Assembly (NCBI GenBank): GCA_015499985.1 | Contig: JAAAUF010000215.1 | Coordinates: 1,248-45,229 of the forward strand | DNA from: Haplosporangium gracile | Taxonomy: Eukaryota; Mortierellomycota; Mortierellomycetes; Mortierellales; Mortierellaceae | Reading direction: 5' to 3' | Length of the DNA stretch: 43,982 nucleotides | Part shown: piece after piece, positions 34,423 to 43,982 of the stretch | How the letters are laid out: each line of letters opens with the position of its first letter | Position numbering within the stretch: the stretch's first letter is position 1 | Notes under the pieces: model-generated | The model's input: only the letters and a program-made list of their open reading frames with translations | Databases searched by the model: none | What the model was told of the DNA's origin: nothing | Program-made: the position numbers and the translations under genes

Positions 34423-36464
34423 TCAGTCATCCTTTTTGGCGGAAGCACTCTTCTGAGGCTGGGCCTTGACTGAGGAATGCTTGACACCATTTCCTGCTGC
34501 TGCTTCTGCAGAGTCATGAGCCCACTGATTGGCAGCCACCGCAGACGAGACTTCTTCAGCCAGCTTGTTCAGTTGCTTCTCATACTGTTTGCTGAACACC
34601 TCCATGTAGTAACTCGCCCCATTCCAGACACTGACCAAGAATAGGCCGACAAGGAACACAGTATTCAGTCGGAAGTACTTGTACGACAGCAGTGCAAACA
34701 GGCATGTTACGAACTATAGAGGAAGAGGAAAGGATAGTGATTGAAAACATTAATGGTTTTGCAAAGGGATTGTCTGATAGCAAGACTAAGGCAGAGTCAA
34801 GTAAAGACATAGCAATGGAGAAAGAGACAAGAAACAAATCCAAAAGAGATACTTACGGTGTAGATGAGCTGCATACCCATGAAGGTAATGATGCTGTACT
34901 TTTCACCAAAGGTATGGGCAACCTTAGAGATGACACCAGCTTTGGGATCGTTGAGAAGCCAGGTGTATGAGGTCACTCGTTTTCCTGCCTTGATCTTTTC
35001 CTTCTGCCGGACAACCACAAAGACGTAATAGGCTATCTGCCAGGTCAAATAGAGCGCAATGGCGTATGTCAACGAGCTGGCTGTTGGTAAAACGGGCATG
35101 TCCTTCAGAGCTGGGAATCGGGTATAATTGGGGTCCGGATAAAGCCATCGAACGACATACAGCGCAATGGGCGGACTCATGTGAACGTAGACACTGGTGA
35201 CCTTGTCCAAGCTATTGGGAAGAGAGAGCATTGGCCAATATGATTAGGGAAACAGTGCAGAGGGCAACAAGAGAGGGTAAGGGAGCAGGGTTTACCAATA
35301 GACAATGGATGAGGCAAATTGAATGATACGACAGGGCATAACAATGCACGACAGACGACCAGTAGCGCATTATGGTCATCTGTTCAACCCCTTCTATTCC
35401 TTATCGTCAATGTGCACCCTCTTTTTTCATCGTCTCTTTCCTGGCATTTGGGAGGACAAGGAGAGTGAACTGTACCTGTGTAGGACAAGACTGTTACGCC
35501 ATGTAACAATCGCAAAGGCGAGGGGTCCATGCGAAAGAAGCCAGACAGCGCCAAGAAGTGCTTGTGATTGAGGGAAGACATAGAGATACAGAATCACGAC
35601 GACATTCACCTGTGATAGTGAGAATAGCGTTAAAAAAAAAGAGCGTGTTAGTATTGTTCACAAAAGCTGTTGCTGAATTCCCAATTGTTGTCTTTCATAT
35701 GAGCAAGGATACCAAAAAAAGGCTTGACGTACGAAATAGCACATGTCGAGGAGGAAAAAGTGCCAGGACTTGCGCTTGTAGAGAAAATAGCGCACGACGA
35801 TGAGGATCGAGACCTGGAAGGTGTGAACAAAGGGGATCCACTCGGGGTACTGCGAGATCACCCAGGGGGTGCAACAGCACTCGAGCATACCCAACGTGAA
35901 GGCAATCTTGTCCATAAACCGCACGACGCTGGCTTTTTTCATGTGCTTTCTCCAGATTATCATTGACGTGTCAATCTGCGATTTGAGGTTGCTGGCAGTG
36001 TAATCGACCTGATGGCGGATCTGTCGTTGGGTGGTGCCCACATGATGGCGGAGCTGGTGCTTGGTCTTGGTCAGGTCGGAACGGAGATTGTTGTACATCT
36101 GGTTGGCGAGAATAGGCAGGTCCGTCAGGTCCTCCTCGAGGTTCTGTGAGATGAACGAGTCGAGACTGAACGAGAGCTGCGTAAAGATATTTGGCACGAG
36201 ACTGGGGCCCATGGATGGGCTGGCTGGCTCGGAGAGGATGGCAGGATCGGACGCGTGGGCGTCCTCGTAGGTGTATTCGTCAGGTTCTGGTGCCGAGACT
36301 GACCTAGCCAGGGGCAGGTCTGAATCCGAGTCGGACATGTTCACGAAGTTGTTGTTGTTGTTGTCTAGCGTTGTGTTGTTGTTGTTGTTGATATTGTTGT
36401 CCTCGAAAAGTTTCGTGTCAGGAACGCGAGCGGTCTTTGTATCCTTGTCCTGTGTCTGGACCAT
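34423..36464 (-). CDS. GPC1: Glycerophosphocholine acyltransferase 1
   Basis: Four minus-strand exons: 36464-35733, 35609-35476, 35211-34857 and 34713-34423 (503 residues). Residues 1-110 are polar, with two asparagine runs (about 24-39) and an acidic Ser-rich patch. From about 180 the DUF2838/GPC1 membrane domain begins: VRFMDKIAFTLGML, then FVHTFQVSILIVVRYFLYKR, then LLDMCYF joined by splicing to VNVVVILYLYVFP. SHGPLAFAIVTWRNSLVLH follows, joined to SLDKVTSVYVHMSPP, and further helices (YLTWQIAYYVFVVV, GEKYSIITFMGMQLIYT, LFLVSVWNGASYYMEVF). The C-terminus is a Lys/Ser-rich soluble tail. Family role: transfers an acyl group from acyl-CoA to glycerophosphocholine in the endoplasmic reticulum, to remake phosphatidylcholine. 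The start is the first in-frame ATG; MSDSDSD further in is an alternative. Confidence 0.92.
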
Positions 36465-36556
36465 ACGGCAATTGTGTTGATTGGATAAGAAGGTATAGAC
36501 GTATGCCTTGCTGGAGAGTGGAGGGTACTGGACAAAAGAGTGCAAGTAGTGTAAGA

Positions 36557-36642
36557 GTGGTGAGGAGGTATGAGGAAGAAAAGAAGAAATGAGAAGAAAT
36601 TAGAAAAGAAGAAAGAAGAGAAGAAGGAAGAGAAGAAGAAAG
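36557..36642 (+). repeat. Polypurine tract in GPC1 leader/promoter
   Basis: AG-only or nearly so on the plus strand, about 95-180 nt upstream of the GPC1 ATG. On the coding strand it is a TTC/CT tract typical of fungal promoters or leaders. Confidence 0.75.
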
Positions 36643-38036
36643 CAAAATGAATGAACCATAGCCCATGTGAACTCCCAGGAGAACGTCAATCGTCGTTTTG
36701 AAGTGGAAACAAACGAAAAACGCAGTCCTCGCCTTTTGTCTTCTGTTTTCAGGATGACCGCATCAAAGGATTCCAAAGTCCAAGGAAAAAAATTAAGTTG
36801 AAAAAAAAGAGAGGGGCATGAACGCCGCCCGCACTGCATAAATAGAATATCACATGGTTGTTAATCGCCTTACTTACAGAGACCAAAGCTGATGTTATTT
36901 TTGGTTAGATCTTGTCAACTATGAAGAAATTATTATACGAAACCCCTGTAATTGACATGATCTAATGAAAGCTAGACCAAAAAAGTAAAAAACTAACATC
37001 AGGCTAGGTCTTTTCTTTCTTAACTGATAATTGAAAATAAACTCTACTAACGAAATTTACCACCAATACTTTGAGTTCCCTCTTGTGGAGGTTACAAAAA
37101 ATCCAAGCCTCCCGAGCGATCCGCTATCTTTTCTATCTATCTCTACTGGACCCAGGTAGGGAAAGATGGTCCTAGATTAGGACATCGACATGGGGTAGAA
37201 AGTGGGTCTTTTAACTGGGGACAACTGGGTCAATTGAGCTAGTCAGTTACCTGCAACATTGGTTTCGCGTGCTCAATCTTCTGGCGCCGTTTCCTTCCAC
37301 CTTTGCCTTCTAAAGCATATTTTTTGTCCAACCTTCTTTTGGTTCCTCCTTGGTCGGGTTTTTGTGCACTGGAGATGGGATGAGCACAGCATATACTAGG
37401 CTGAGTGAAGGTTGGATAGAGCTGAGATTGTTACCTTGGAAACCCATTTTCCGGTTAAATCAGTCCCAGCCCAGGTCAAGCCAACCCAGGCATCTTTCAG
37501 CTTACCCAAGGTCTTTTGCACCCGCTCCCTAGCGAAAACGTGATCGTTGGACTCTTGTCAAGCCAAGAAGAAAAGGAATCATCCAATTAAACCTTCCTTC
37601 CTTTCCTTTTGTCGTGTTAATCTCTATTACCTGCTTACCGTGCAAAGAAAAAAAAACCAACTGTGACAGTAATAACGCTTTACCCCTAAAGAAACAAAGA
37701 AACAGCCCATAGTTTTACGTAGCTGGCCTGTCTATTGTGGCATAAATGCTTAAACCCCCCTCTAAATGGCTGCGGGCGAAATAGAACTTACTAAATTGGA
37801 AACAAGTGTTAGCCGCCGATCATTTTTCTTCAGAACGAGTGGTCAGTAGGGAGATGAAATGACAAATAGAGGAAACAAGGTCTCCCTCTCCATTAATAAG
37901 GCGCTGGACTTTTTTCAATGTTTTTTTTGCTTGGGTTTTGGCAGGACGTTTAAAGTTTTTAGGTGAAAACCGTGGCCCTCAAACCATTATTAACTCTTGC
38001 GTGAAATAAAAACGAGATTCTAGGTGTCTTGCACTC
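36643..38036. other. Gene-free region
   Basis: No coding frame is supported. The sequence is AT-richer than the gene block, with fewer purine/pyrimidine runs, and includes the inverted repeat at 36889-37002. Several similar short ACCCAGG/AGCCCAGG words occur around 37150-37510. An old decayed element is possible. Confidence 0.4.
36889..37002. repeat. Imperfect inverted repeat, about 114 bp
   Basis: The ends are CTGATGTTA and its complement TAACATCAG. Further in, TTTTTGGT-TAGATC-TGTCAA on the left matches the complement of the right arm, which carries about 20 extra bases between the matching blocks. The whole could fold as a long imperfect hairpin, like a small terminal-inverted-repeat element. 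Confidence 0.5.
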
Positions 38037-38054
38037 TTTTTTTTTTTTTTTTTT
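38037..38054 (-). repeat. 18-nt homopolymer (A on the minus strand)
   Basis: The longest homopolymer noticed in the window. On the minus strand it is an A-tract 53 nt downstream of the stop of the uncertain frame at 38108-38557. Confidence 0.9.
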
Positions 38055-38107
38055 CATTCTCGCTTTCTCTAGTATTGCCGTTTTGACCAACTTCCTTTGT
38101 AGCTTCC

Positions 38108-38557
38108 CTAGAGAAAATATAAATCGCGCCCAACACTCCCAGCCTCGTTTGCGTTTCTTTTTCCCTTTCGCCTCTCCTCAGACACTCCGTCCGAATGATA
38201 TTTTCTCTTGGGTTTGGCGGGTCTTTCTTTCAGCTCTTCACGTAACTCTGCTTGTAGCTCGTCCTCCCTGCCTGGGGAAAGGGTTGTGTTTCTCTGGCTT
38301 TGAATATTTCTTTCTCGAATCCATTGAGCAGGCTGCTCAGTGGTTTGCCTAACTGCCTGCTTGACGACAAGGCTAGCGGAGACAGAGAGGTCTTGAAGAA
38401 GGCTTACTAAATGAGAACATTTCAGCCCGAGCTGATCGGGGGAAGGCGAGCCACTGACAAAAAATGAAGGTTGCTGTTTGGTTTTTGTCTTTGAAAAATT
38501 ACAGTTCGCATGGGAAGGCGAAATCGAAGGGCCAGCTGGCTGGTTGGTAGCAAACAA
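38108..38557 (-). other. Uncertain coding-like frame followed by an A-tract
   Basis: An open frame of 149 codons with no ATG at its start. The second half reads like protein, with charged helical segments (GREDELQAELREELKERP, SEERRKGKRNANEAG) and WIRERNIQSQR. An acceptor-like CATTTAG at about 38406-38412 opens the better-looking part, so an upstream exon is possible. Codons end in A or T more often than in the nine genes. No family is recognised. It may be a decayed gene, a retrocopy or chance. Confidence 0.2.
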
Positions 38558-41426
38558 AAAAAATCCCCATCCAAGTGCCTTGCTTTAGTAATCTTCAGAC
38601 ATAAGGGAAACGAGAAGAAAAGAAACAGGCTAGTTGGTGTGTTGTAGCGTAAACCTCTGGCGTTCACTTGTATTTGTTTATGCTAGACACAGTTGGACGA
38701 TAAGACAGGCTGTTGGAACGGAAAGTAAAAAGCCTTGGTACCTCGACATGCAATGATGACAACAACGACAAAGCGTGAAAAGCAAGACATTTGTAGGATC
38801 GTTAGGGTTCAGTGACAAAGGGAACTGGTTGCCCTTGAATAGCAAACTCTATTCGCTCCTCTCGCAAAGCACTATACAGGTCCAGCCAGGTTAGCATAGG
38901 TGATGAATAATTAGTAAGCATCCATGAGAGGGTGCCGAGATGATCCTTTGCATTCAAACAAGCCGCTATTGAGTAAACTCAAAGACCTCCTTTGTCTGTG
39001 TAGAAAAGGAGTGGAGTGAGAAAAAAGTAGAAGTGAGAGTGGGTCAGCAAATCGTTGTTTGATAGTTCAGAGAACTGCCCTATTTACAACATGACACGGT
39101 TGGGATGAAACCGAATGTGTGTAAAAAGAAGTACATCAACGCTTGCGATACCATAAACGTGGTGCATGCACAGTCTCTCTGGCGTTAGTTCGTTTAAGAC
39201 TAAAGTTTTCGGTTGTTGAGGAGAGAGAAAGTGGCGAAAAGGGAACGGACAAGGATGAACCTTGCAACGGTGCCATAATTATAATTTACAAAAGGGCGGG
39301 CCCCCTTTTTTCTTAAAATTGACGGAGATAAATGACCAATGAGGATGCTGGTTGGCTGAGTGGAAGAGGGCGGGAATGAGGTATCAGGCACCACCAGCAG
39401 ACAACAGACATTCATTAGAAAAAGGAGATTCAGTGACCACCATAATGAGGAGAATTCTGTTTTCTGTTTTCACGTACAAAGGAAAGCCAATACCAACTGG
39501 CCATGTGAAGACGGATGGCTTTGGATTCGGCGATATCAATGATCACTCTTGTATCCATTCAAATCATACACCTCGATTCCTATCCATTTTCCAGCACATT
39601 GTTTGGCGGGAATTTCTCCCTCGGTCTCTCATGTGCACTCAAGGACATGGCTGGTTGTCTGGCTGTCTACAGGCTCTCTACTCGCCCTTCTTCCCCGCCC
39701 CCTAAATTCAATGAAGATCCCTCATCCCTCCCCTCCGCGGCTCCACGCTCATTGGTTCCAGTTGCCGCCCGAATCGCCTTTCGCCATGATTCTCTCTTTT
39801 CTTTTTTCTTTTTCTTCAGCCGTCCTGTCGTTTCTTACTCGTGTGGTGCGCAAATACAAATAGCGGACTCGGCGATAATGCAACTTGTCTCTTGGTTTCT
39901 GCGTGATCGGCAGACAAAATAAAAAAAAAAGAAGGAACAGAAAGCACATACGGGTACTCTCACAGACATAAATATTATCGGCGCACACACACATACTCTT
40001 CATCCACACGAGCACAGGACGAACGAACTGATGGAAAAATTTTATGCGAGGTCCAGCTAAGCGGAGCGTACAATTTGCCTATCAGAGTACAGGCAACTAA
40101 TTGCAGAGAGGCAGACAGCACGAAGAAACGAACGAACGAGCAAAGGACAAACTCATGTGGGCGGATGCCGAATTCATTCAGAATCCATTTTTATGCATGA
40201 GTTCGTTCTTTTCTTCTTCACATCAGGAACGAGAAACGAAGAACAACGAAGGCAATTAAGGGAGTATGAAATATTTGATCGGCGATAATAGACCATTGCT
40301 TCCTTTATTCTTTGTGGCTATTTTATTTTTGTGATGGTGTCGATCTTTTTTTTTTTTCTCGCTGTTCGGTTCATAATTGAAAGTACACTGTGTCCTTTCT
40401 ACCGCGGGCGATCCGGACGTATATGTAATTGAAAAATGAATGCAAAGGTAGCTTGAGCGTAGGAACAATGGTTGTTGTCAAACAGCAACAACAAAAATCC
40501 TTTCTTCGCTGACCTAAGAATCAACCGTAGTAGAGTCAGAGTGCGTGGGTGAAGGGAAGGGAAAGGAGGGCACCACAGGAGTGGATGTGACACATGTCCC
40601 AGAAAACTTTCCGACGGTCCCAGTCTAAAAAGAAGGAGTTGGTCTAGACCCTTGGTCCCCTCTTTCCAGCTGGTGAATGATTACCTAACTAGAAAAAACA
40701 AGTTCATATGTAAGTTTGAGTGCGGGATTTATGCGGCACACACACTCAAGTCAATTAACATTCGTTTTTGTCATTCATCACAATCTTATGTTAGCCTCCT
40801 TTTTTCATTTTCATCATTTTGGTCTTTGTTATGTTACGTGTGTGATTGAACAATATACGGCTTGCATTGTCGTTCATCATCGTACATCGCTTTTTTGGTG
40901 TCTTTATCATTTATGTTTCTCACTCCCCCATCTGTTTTTGGTCTTTTCTCGGACCCCCTTGTGAGCGTTTGAGGTTCGATTTTGCATATGCAAAACGGAC
41001 GGTGGCGTATATCTAGAACGTCTAGCTCTATTTCTTCGTCCTCTCTTATTTTTCGAGTCGTTTTGGCGCACAATTGTGAATGGTGAAGTGCAGAATGGAA
41101 GGAAAACTGAACAGAGAAATAAAATAGGTCGAGTGTTGTCGTTCACCTTCCTTCCGGTCGACAATGCTGCCTTTTTGTTTGCTGCCCTTGTTGTCAGAAA
41201 AAAGAGAGCGTATGTACTCCTCTTCCTTGCGTTCCACCATTTGGTTGTATCAGGGTGCAAAGAAAGTTACGCGTATTATTTTGTTTAACAACAAAAGATA
41301 TTGCATTTAGAAAAAAGATACGAAAAAATGCAGAAAACTCACTTTTTGGCTGCTGCTCTCAATGTTCTTCTGTCAACTTACAGCAGTAACAATGCTTCTC
41401 TTTTGCGACAATGATTTGACTGGTAG
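38558..41426. other. Gene-free region with scattered promoter-like words
   Basis: No coding frame can be supported. CCAAT occurs at 39336-39340 and its reverse ATTGG at 39751-39755. An AT-rich TAAATATTAT lies near 39968, followed by CA-rich DNA and GAACGAAC-type runs, giving 39.3-40.2 kb the look of a fungal promoter with leader for a transcript to the right. Two ATG-led frames near 39.35-39.92 kb do not look like protein. Confidence 0.4.
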
Positions 41427-41540
41427 TGGTTGTATGAGGTTGAGAATGAAGTGCCCACTGTTTTTGTTTTTCTCCACACCTTCTTCCAACAAGCCCATGC
41501 TACCATTATTGCCGCCAATCCAAATCCCTATGCCCCCGCT
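41427..41540 (+). other. Exon-like segment with strong splice borders
   Basis: 38 codons, open and without bias towards low complexity, including FFQQAHATIIAANPNPYAPA. It is bounded by GGTAG on the left and a perfect GTAAGT donor at 41541. The DNA after it (41541-41616) ends in a long pyrimidine tract and TTTTTTGCAG, a textbook 76-nt intron. No start codon or convincing next exon can be joined, and no family is recognised. Confidence 0.3.
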
Positions 41541-41980
41541 GTAAGTTCATCCATCTCATCCATCTCATTCATCTTTCTTTTCTTCCATCCCCCTCTTCCT
41601 TTCTTCTTTTTTGCAGCTCTTCTTCTTTTCATTCCTCTCTGATCTTTTCGCTCCATCTCCTGTCTTTCTTGCAATGCGAAATGAGTTCTTGCGCAGGGAA
41701 GAGGCGTCTCTGTCAGTGTTGTCAAATTTTGTTCATCCTCTTTTCTTTTTCCCTCCTGCTACGAACAAGAAGAAGCAAAAAAAGAAAGACAACATCAGTA
41801 ACAGTAGACCCTTCCTCTCTCTTGACAAGCAAGCTATCCTCTCTCCCCTCTACCTCCTCTTTCCTTGAATCTATTACTTCTCTTTCCGATGTATCTTTTC
41901 TTGTATCCCCTTCTCTTCTCCTTTCCGCCCCCTACCTACATGCTCCTGAAATGAGCATATCTTGATCGAGATTTCAAAAC

Positions 41981-42044
41981 GCCTTGGCTGGTGTTTTTTG
42001 TCCAAACACCAGCTATGAACAAGCTGGTGTTTTGCCTCCAAGGC
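41981..42044 (+). other. Competing hairpins: one arm with two identical partners
   Basis: GCTGGTGTTT occurs at 41987-41996 and again at 42023-42032, and its complement AAACACCAGC at 42004-42013 lies between them. The middle arm can pair with either copy (loops of 7 and 9 nt), but not both. An outer pair, GCCTTGG (41981-41987) and CCAAGGC (42038-42044), encloses the set. Confidence 0.7.
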
Positions 42045-43982
42045 ACACAAATACATACACAAAACCCCTTGTCCCCCTTCAGCATTCTCCCTCATCTGGA
42101 AAAATCTCAAGAACGAAGTAAAGCACAAAGTGGAAGAACAAAGTCTAGACCAGGAGAAATACCAACAACGAAACCAAAAAAAGAAGGGCGAGTTGAGCAA
42201 CCGAGCGAAGATGCAGGATGCGAGCTAGTTGGGCATCTCTTCCCCCCTATTTGGTGTTGTTTCTCCTCTTGCAACCTTAAGCACATTTTGAACAATATAT
42301 AAAAAAAAACGCGAACGTGTTATTCTATTTGCATTCATACGCTAGTCCCTTTTCTCTCGCCCTCATTTTGCCTTTTGTTTTCGCTTTTGATTTTTGTTAA
42401 CGCGTCTCTTTCCAAATCTCAATACCGCTGATTCTCCTTCATTACTTTCTTCTATCGCAGCCGCCTTCTCCTTACTGCTCCTCCCTTTGTGCGATCCAGA
42501 TCTCTTTGAAGGGTTCAAAACTAAAAGCAAAGAAAAGGAAGCAGTTTTGGGCAGTAAATAAAGAAAGAACAACCTTTCACTCTTTTGTGTGACCAAAGAG
42601 TGTTTTCTGGTCCGTGCGCGTCGGATCACACTAGCCTCATTTTTTGGATGATGGGACTGCTCTTTGATCAAAGGGGATTATGGTTACAACCTTGCAATCT
42701 TGTGCCTGGATGCTAGATGGATGGATACAAAGCAGATAAACAACTAGGTGCTATGAATAGACGTAAAACTGAATGTTGCGGAATAATAACACACAAGGAC
42801 AGGAAAAATATAGTCCGGGGAACCCAACCCAAACGAATTGGTCAAGCAATCAACAGGCTAGAGACACGTACCCTCGGCTCATTTAAAAACATAAGAGAAA
42901 AAAAAAGAAAAAAAAAAGAGAGTTGCATGAGAAATAGGAGGAAAGGCGGCAGCTCCAAGAAAATAAAATAAAGAGAAAGTGTGTGTGTGAGAGTGCCGGT
43001 TTGAACTCATTCTCATTCCTCCTTCCTCCTTCTGTTCCAACGGTTGGTACGTCTATCTCAACAAGAAGAGGCACCACTCCTGTTCACTTGTTGAATAAGG
43101 ACCAATCGCATATCGTCTCTGGCATGACGATGACGATGATGATTCTGAAAATATGACTAAGCAAAAGCAACAGGGAGGATATAGGTAATGAAGGAGAACT
43201 GACAAAGATGAACAAATAAACAAATAACTAATGGCATTGGATATTGGTGGTTGCAGTTGAACAAGAAGAAAAAAAGAGGCTAAAGAGAAAAGAAGAGGAT
43301 GTAGGCTCTCATAACTAATGCGAGCTGGCCCCAGGGGTCCACAGTCCACTGGAGTAACACCATTTTTTTGCGGAGGACGTATCTGTATGGTGTGGGCGCC
43401 TCGTTGATGTGAATATTTTTTGCTGTGTTTGTTGTTCCGTTGCTGTGTTCGCGTAAGCAACAGAACGAGAGAGGGCAGCCAAAAAAAACTCAAACGAATG
43501 AAAAAAGAAAGAGAATGAGACAGGCGAGCCTGACTCCATACAGACTGGTTGGTCCCCCGGCTGTCTATCTTCCGGATGAAAATGACAAATAACTGACCAG
43601 CCGTCGACCAAACAAGCGTTCATGCCAGCATGCTGATACCGATGTCAACTAGGTAGAAAGAAGCCGAGGTAATTGTCCTGCTGAACCATCTATCCTCCCT
43701 TTGATTTCCTTTTGTCTCTCTATCCTCCTTCTCGTCTTAATTATGCTTACCTCTCTATTCTCTTCCCCCCTCCCCTTTTTTATCTTCCTCCTCGAGAAGT
43801 TCGTTTAATGGAAATTATACACCTCTCACTTTTCATTTCCTTTCTCTCTCTGTTTCTGGCAGAAAGAAAAGAAAAAAAGACGGAGAGAAATGTAATTGAC
43901 AAAAAAAGGGGGAGGGGAATAAACACTACCTCGGGACAGAGCGAAAGAAACTCAATGCACATAAAACAAACATAATCCCCCC
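42045..43982. other. Right-end gene-free region
   Basis: No coding frame is supported on either strand. The region holds an A-run at about 42896-42917 and CT-rich DNA towards the end (43680-43800). It may be the upstream region of a gene beyond the window. Confidence 0.5.
42579..42602 (+). other. Small hairpin
   Basis: CACTCTTT and AAAGAGTG form an 8-bp stem with an 8-nt loop in gene-free DNA. Its role is unknown. Confidence 0.4.

Noticed and set aside
39352..39922. Two ATG-led frames of 117 and 135 codons
   Set aside because: They overlap each other and a third frame, have unpatterned translations and no splice sites that improve them.
40966..41000. GGTTCGATT reminiscent of a tRNA T-arm
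   Set aside because: No matching acceptor, D or anticodon stems could be found around it.
41328..41414. Short ATG-led frame with a signal-peptide-like start
   Set aside because: 28 residues, stops at once, and no in-frame splice joins it to the exon-like segment at 41427.
43119..43148. GATGATGA followed by CTGA-like bases suggesting a C/D-box RNA
   Set aside because: It is a simple GAT/GAC repeat; the boxes are too close together and no terminal stem is seen.
1..43982. Repeat-spacer array of CRISPR type, bacterial operon features, or rRNA genes
   Set aside because: Intron-containing nuclear fungal genes throughout; no regular repeat-spacer pattern and no rRNA sequence seen.

Overview
The window is nuclear DNA of a filamentous fungus. 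Nine protein-coding genes can be rebuilt. Eight have introns with clear GT-AG borders (one border is GC-AG), and every exon joins in frame. The gene set (GPC1 acyltransferase, Gvp36-type BAR protein, MIM2-like protein, PAT1, UTP22, LETM1/Mdm38) is fungal. The intron-rich structure and the long Q/N/D-rich tails suggest an early-diverging lineage such as Mucoromycota/Mortierellomycota. That placement is inference; no rRNA, tRNA or mitochondrial marker is present to test it.

Layout: 1-4852 has no convincing gene. 4853-9212 (+) is UTP22/NOL6. 10409-15828 (+) is a TMEM184/organic-solute-transporter-alpha protein with a tail of about 1,200 disordered residues. 16144-19639 (-) is PAT1, converging on it. 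A 603-bp divergent promoter separates PAT1 from a MIM2-like gene at 20243-20705 (+), followed by an unnamed conserved mitochondrial-type protein at 21206-22117 (+). Converging on that is a Cid1-family terminal nucleotidyltransferase at 22497-26178 (-). After a 2.7-kb divergent spacer comes LETM1 at 28921-31856 (+), which converges with a BAR protein at 32013-33869 (-). The glycerophosphocholine acyltransferase GPC1 lies behind it at 34423-36464 (-). From 36465 to the end no gene can be supported, but there are several structured elements and one exon-like segment.

These are independent housekeeping genes, not an operon or an obvious biosynthetic cluster. Two loose themes can be seen. One is mRNA decay: PAT1 and a Cid1-type nucleotidyltransferase lie within 10 kb of each other. 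The other is mitochondrial membranes: the MIM2-like protein, the presequence-bearing protein and LETM1.

I found no convincing novel multi-gene system. The observations most worth checking are the TMEM184 tail, the altered nucleotide-selectivity position in the Cid1-like enzyme, the hidden last intron of the MIM2-like gene, the GC-AG intron in PAT1, a set of competing hairpins near 42.0 kb, an imperfect inverted repeat near 36.9 kb, and an exon-like segment at 41.43 kb.
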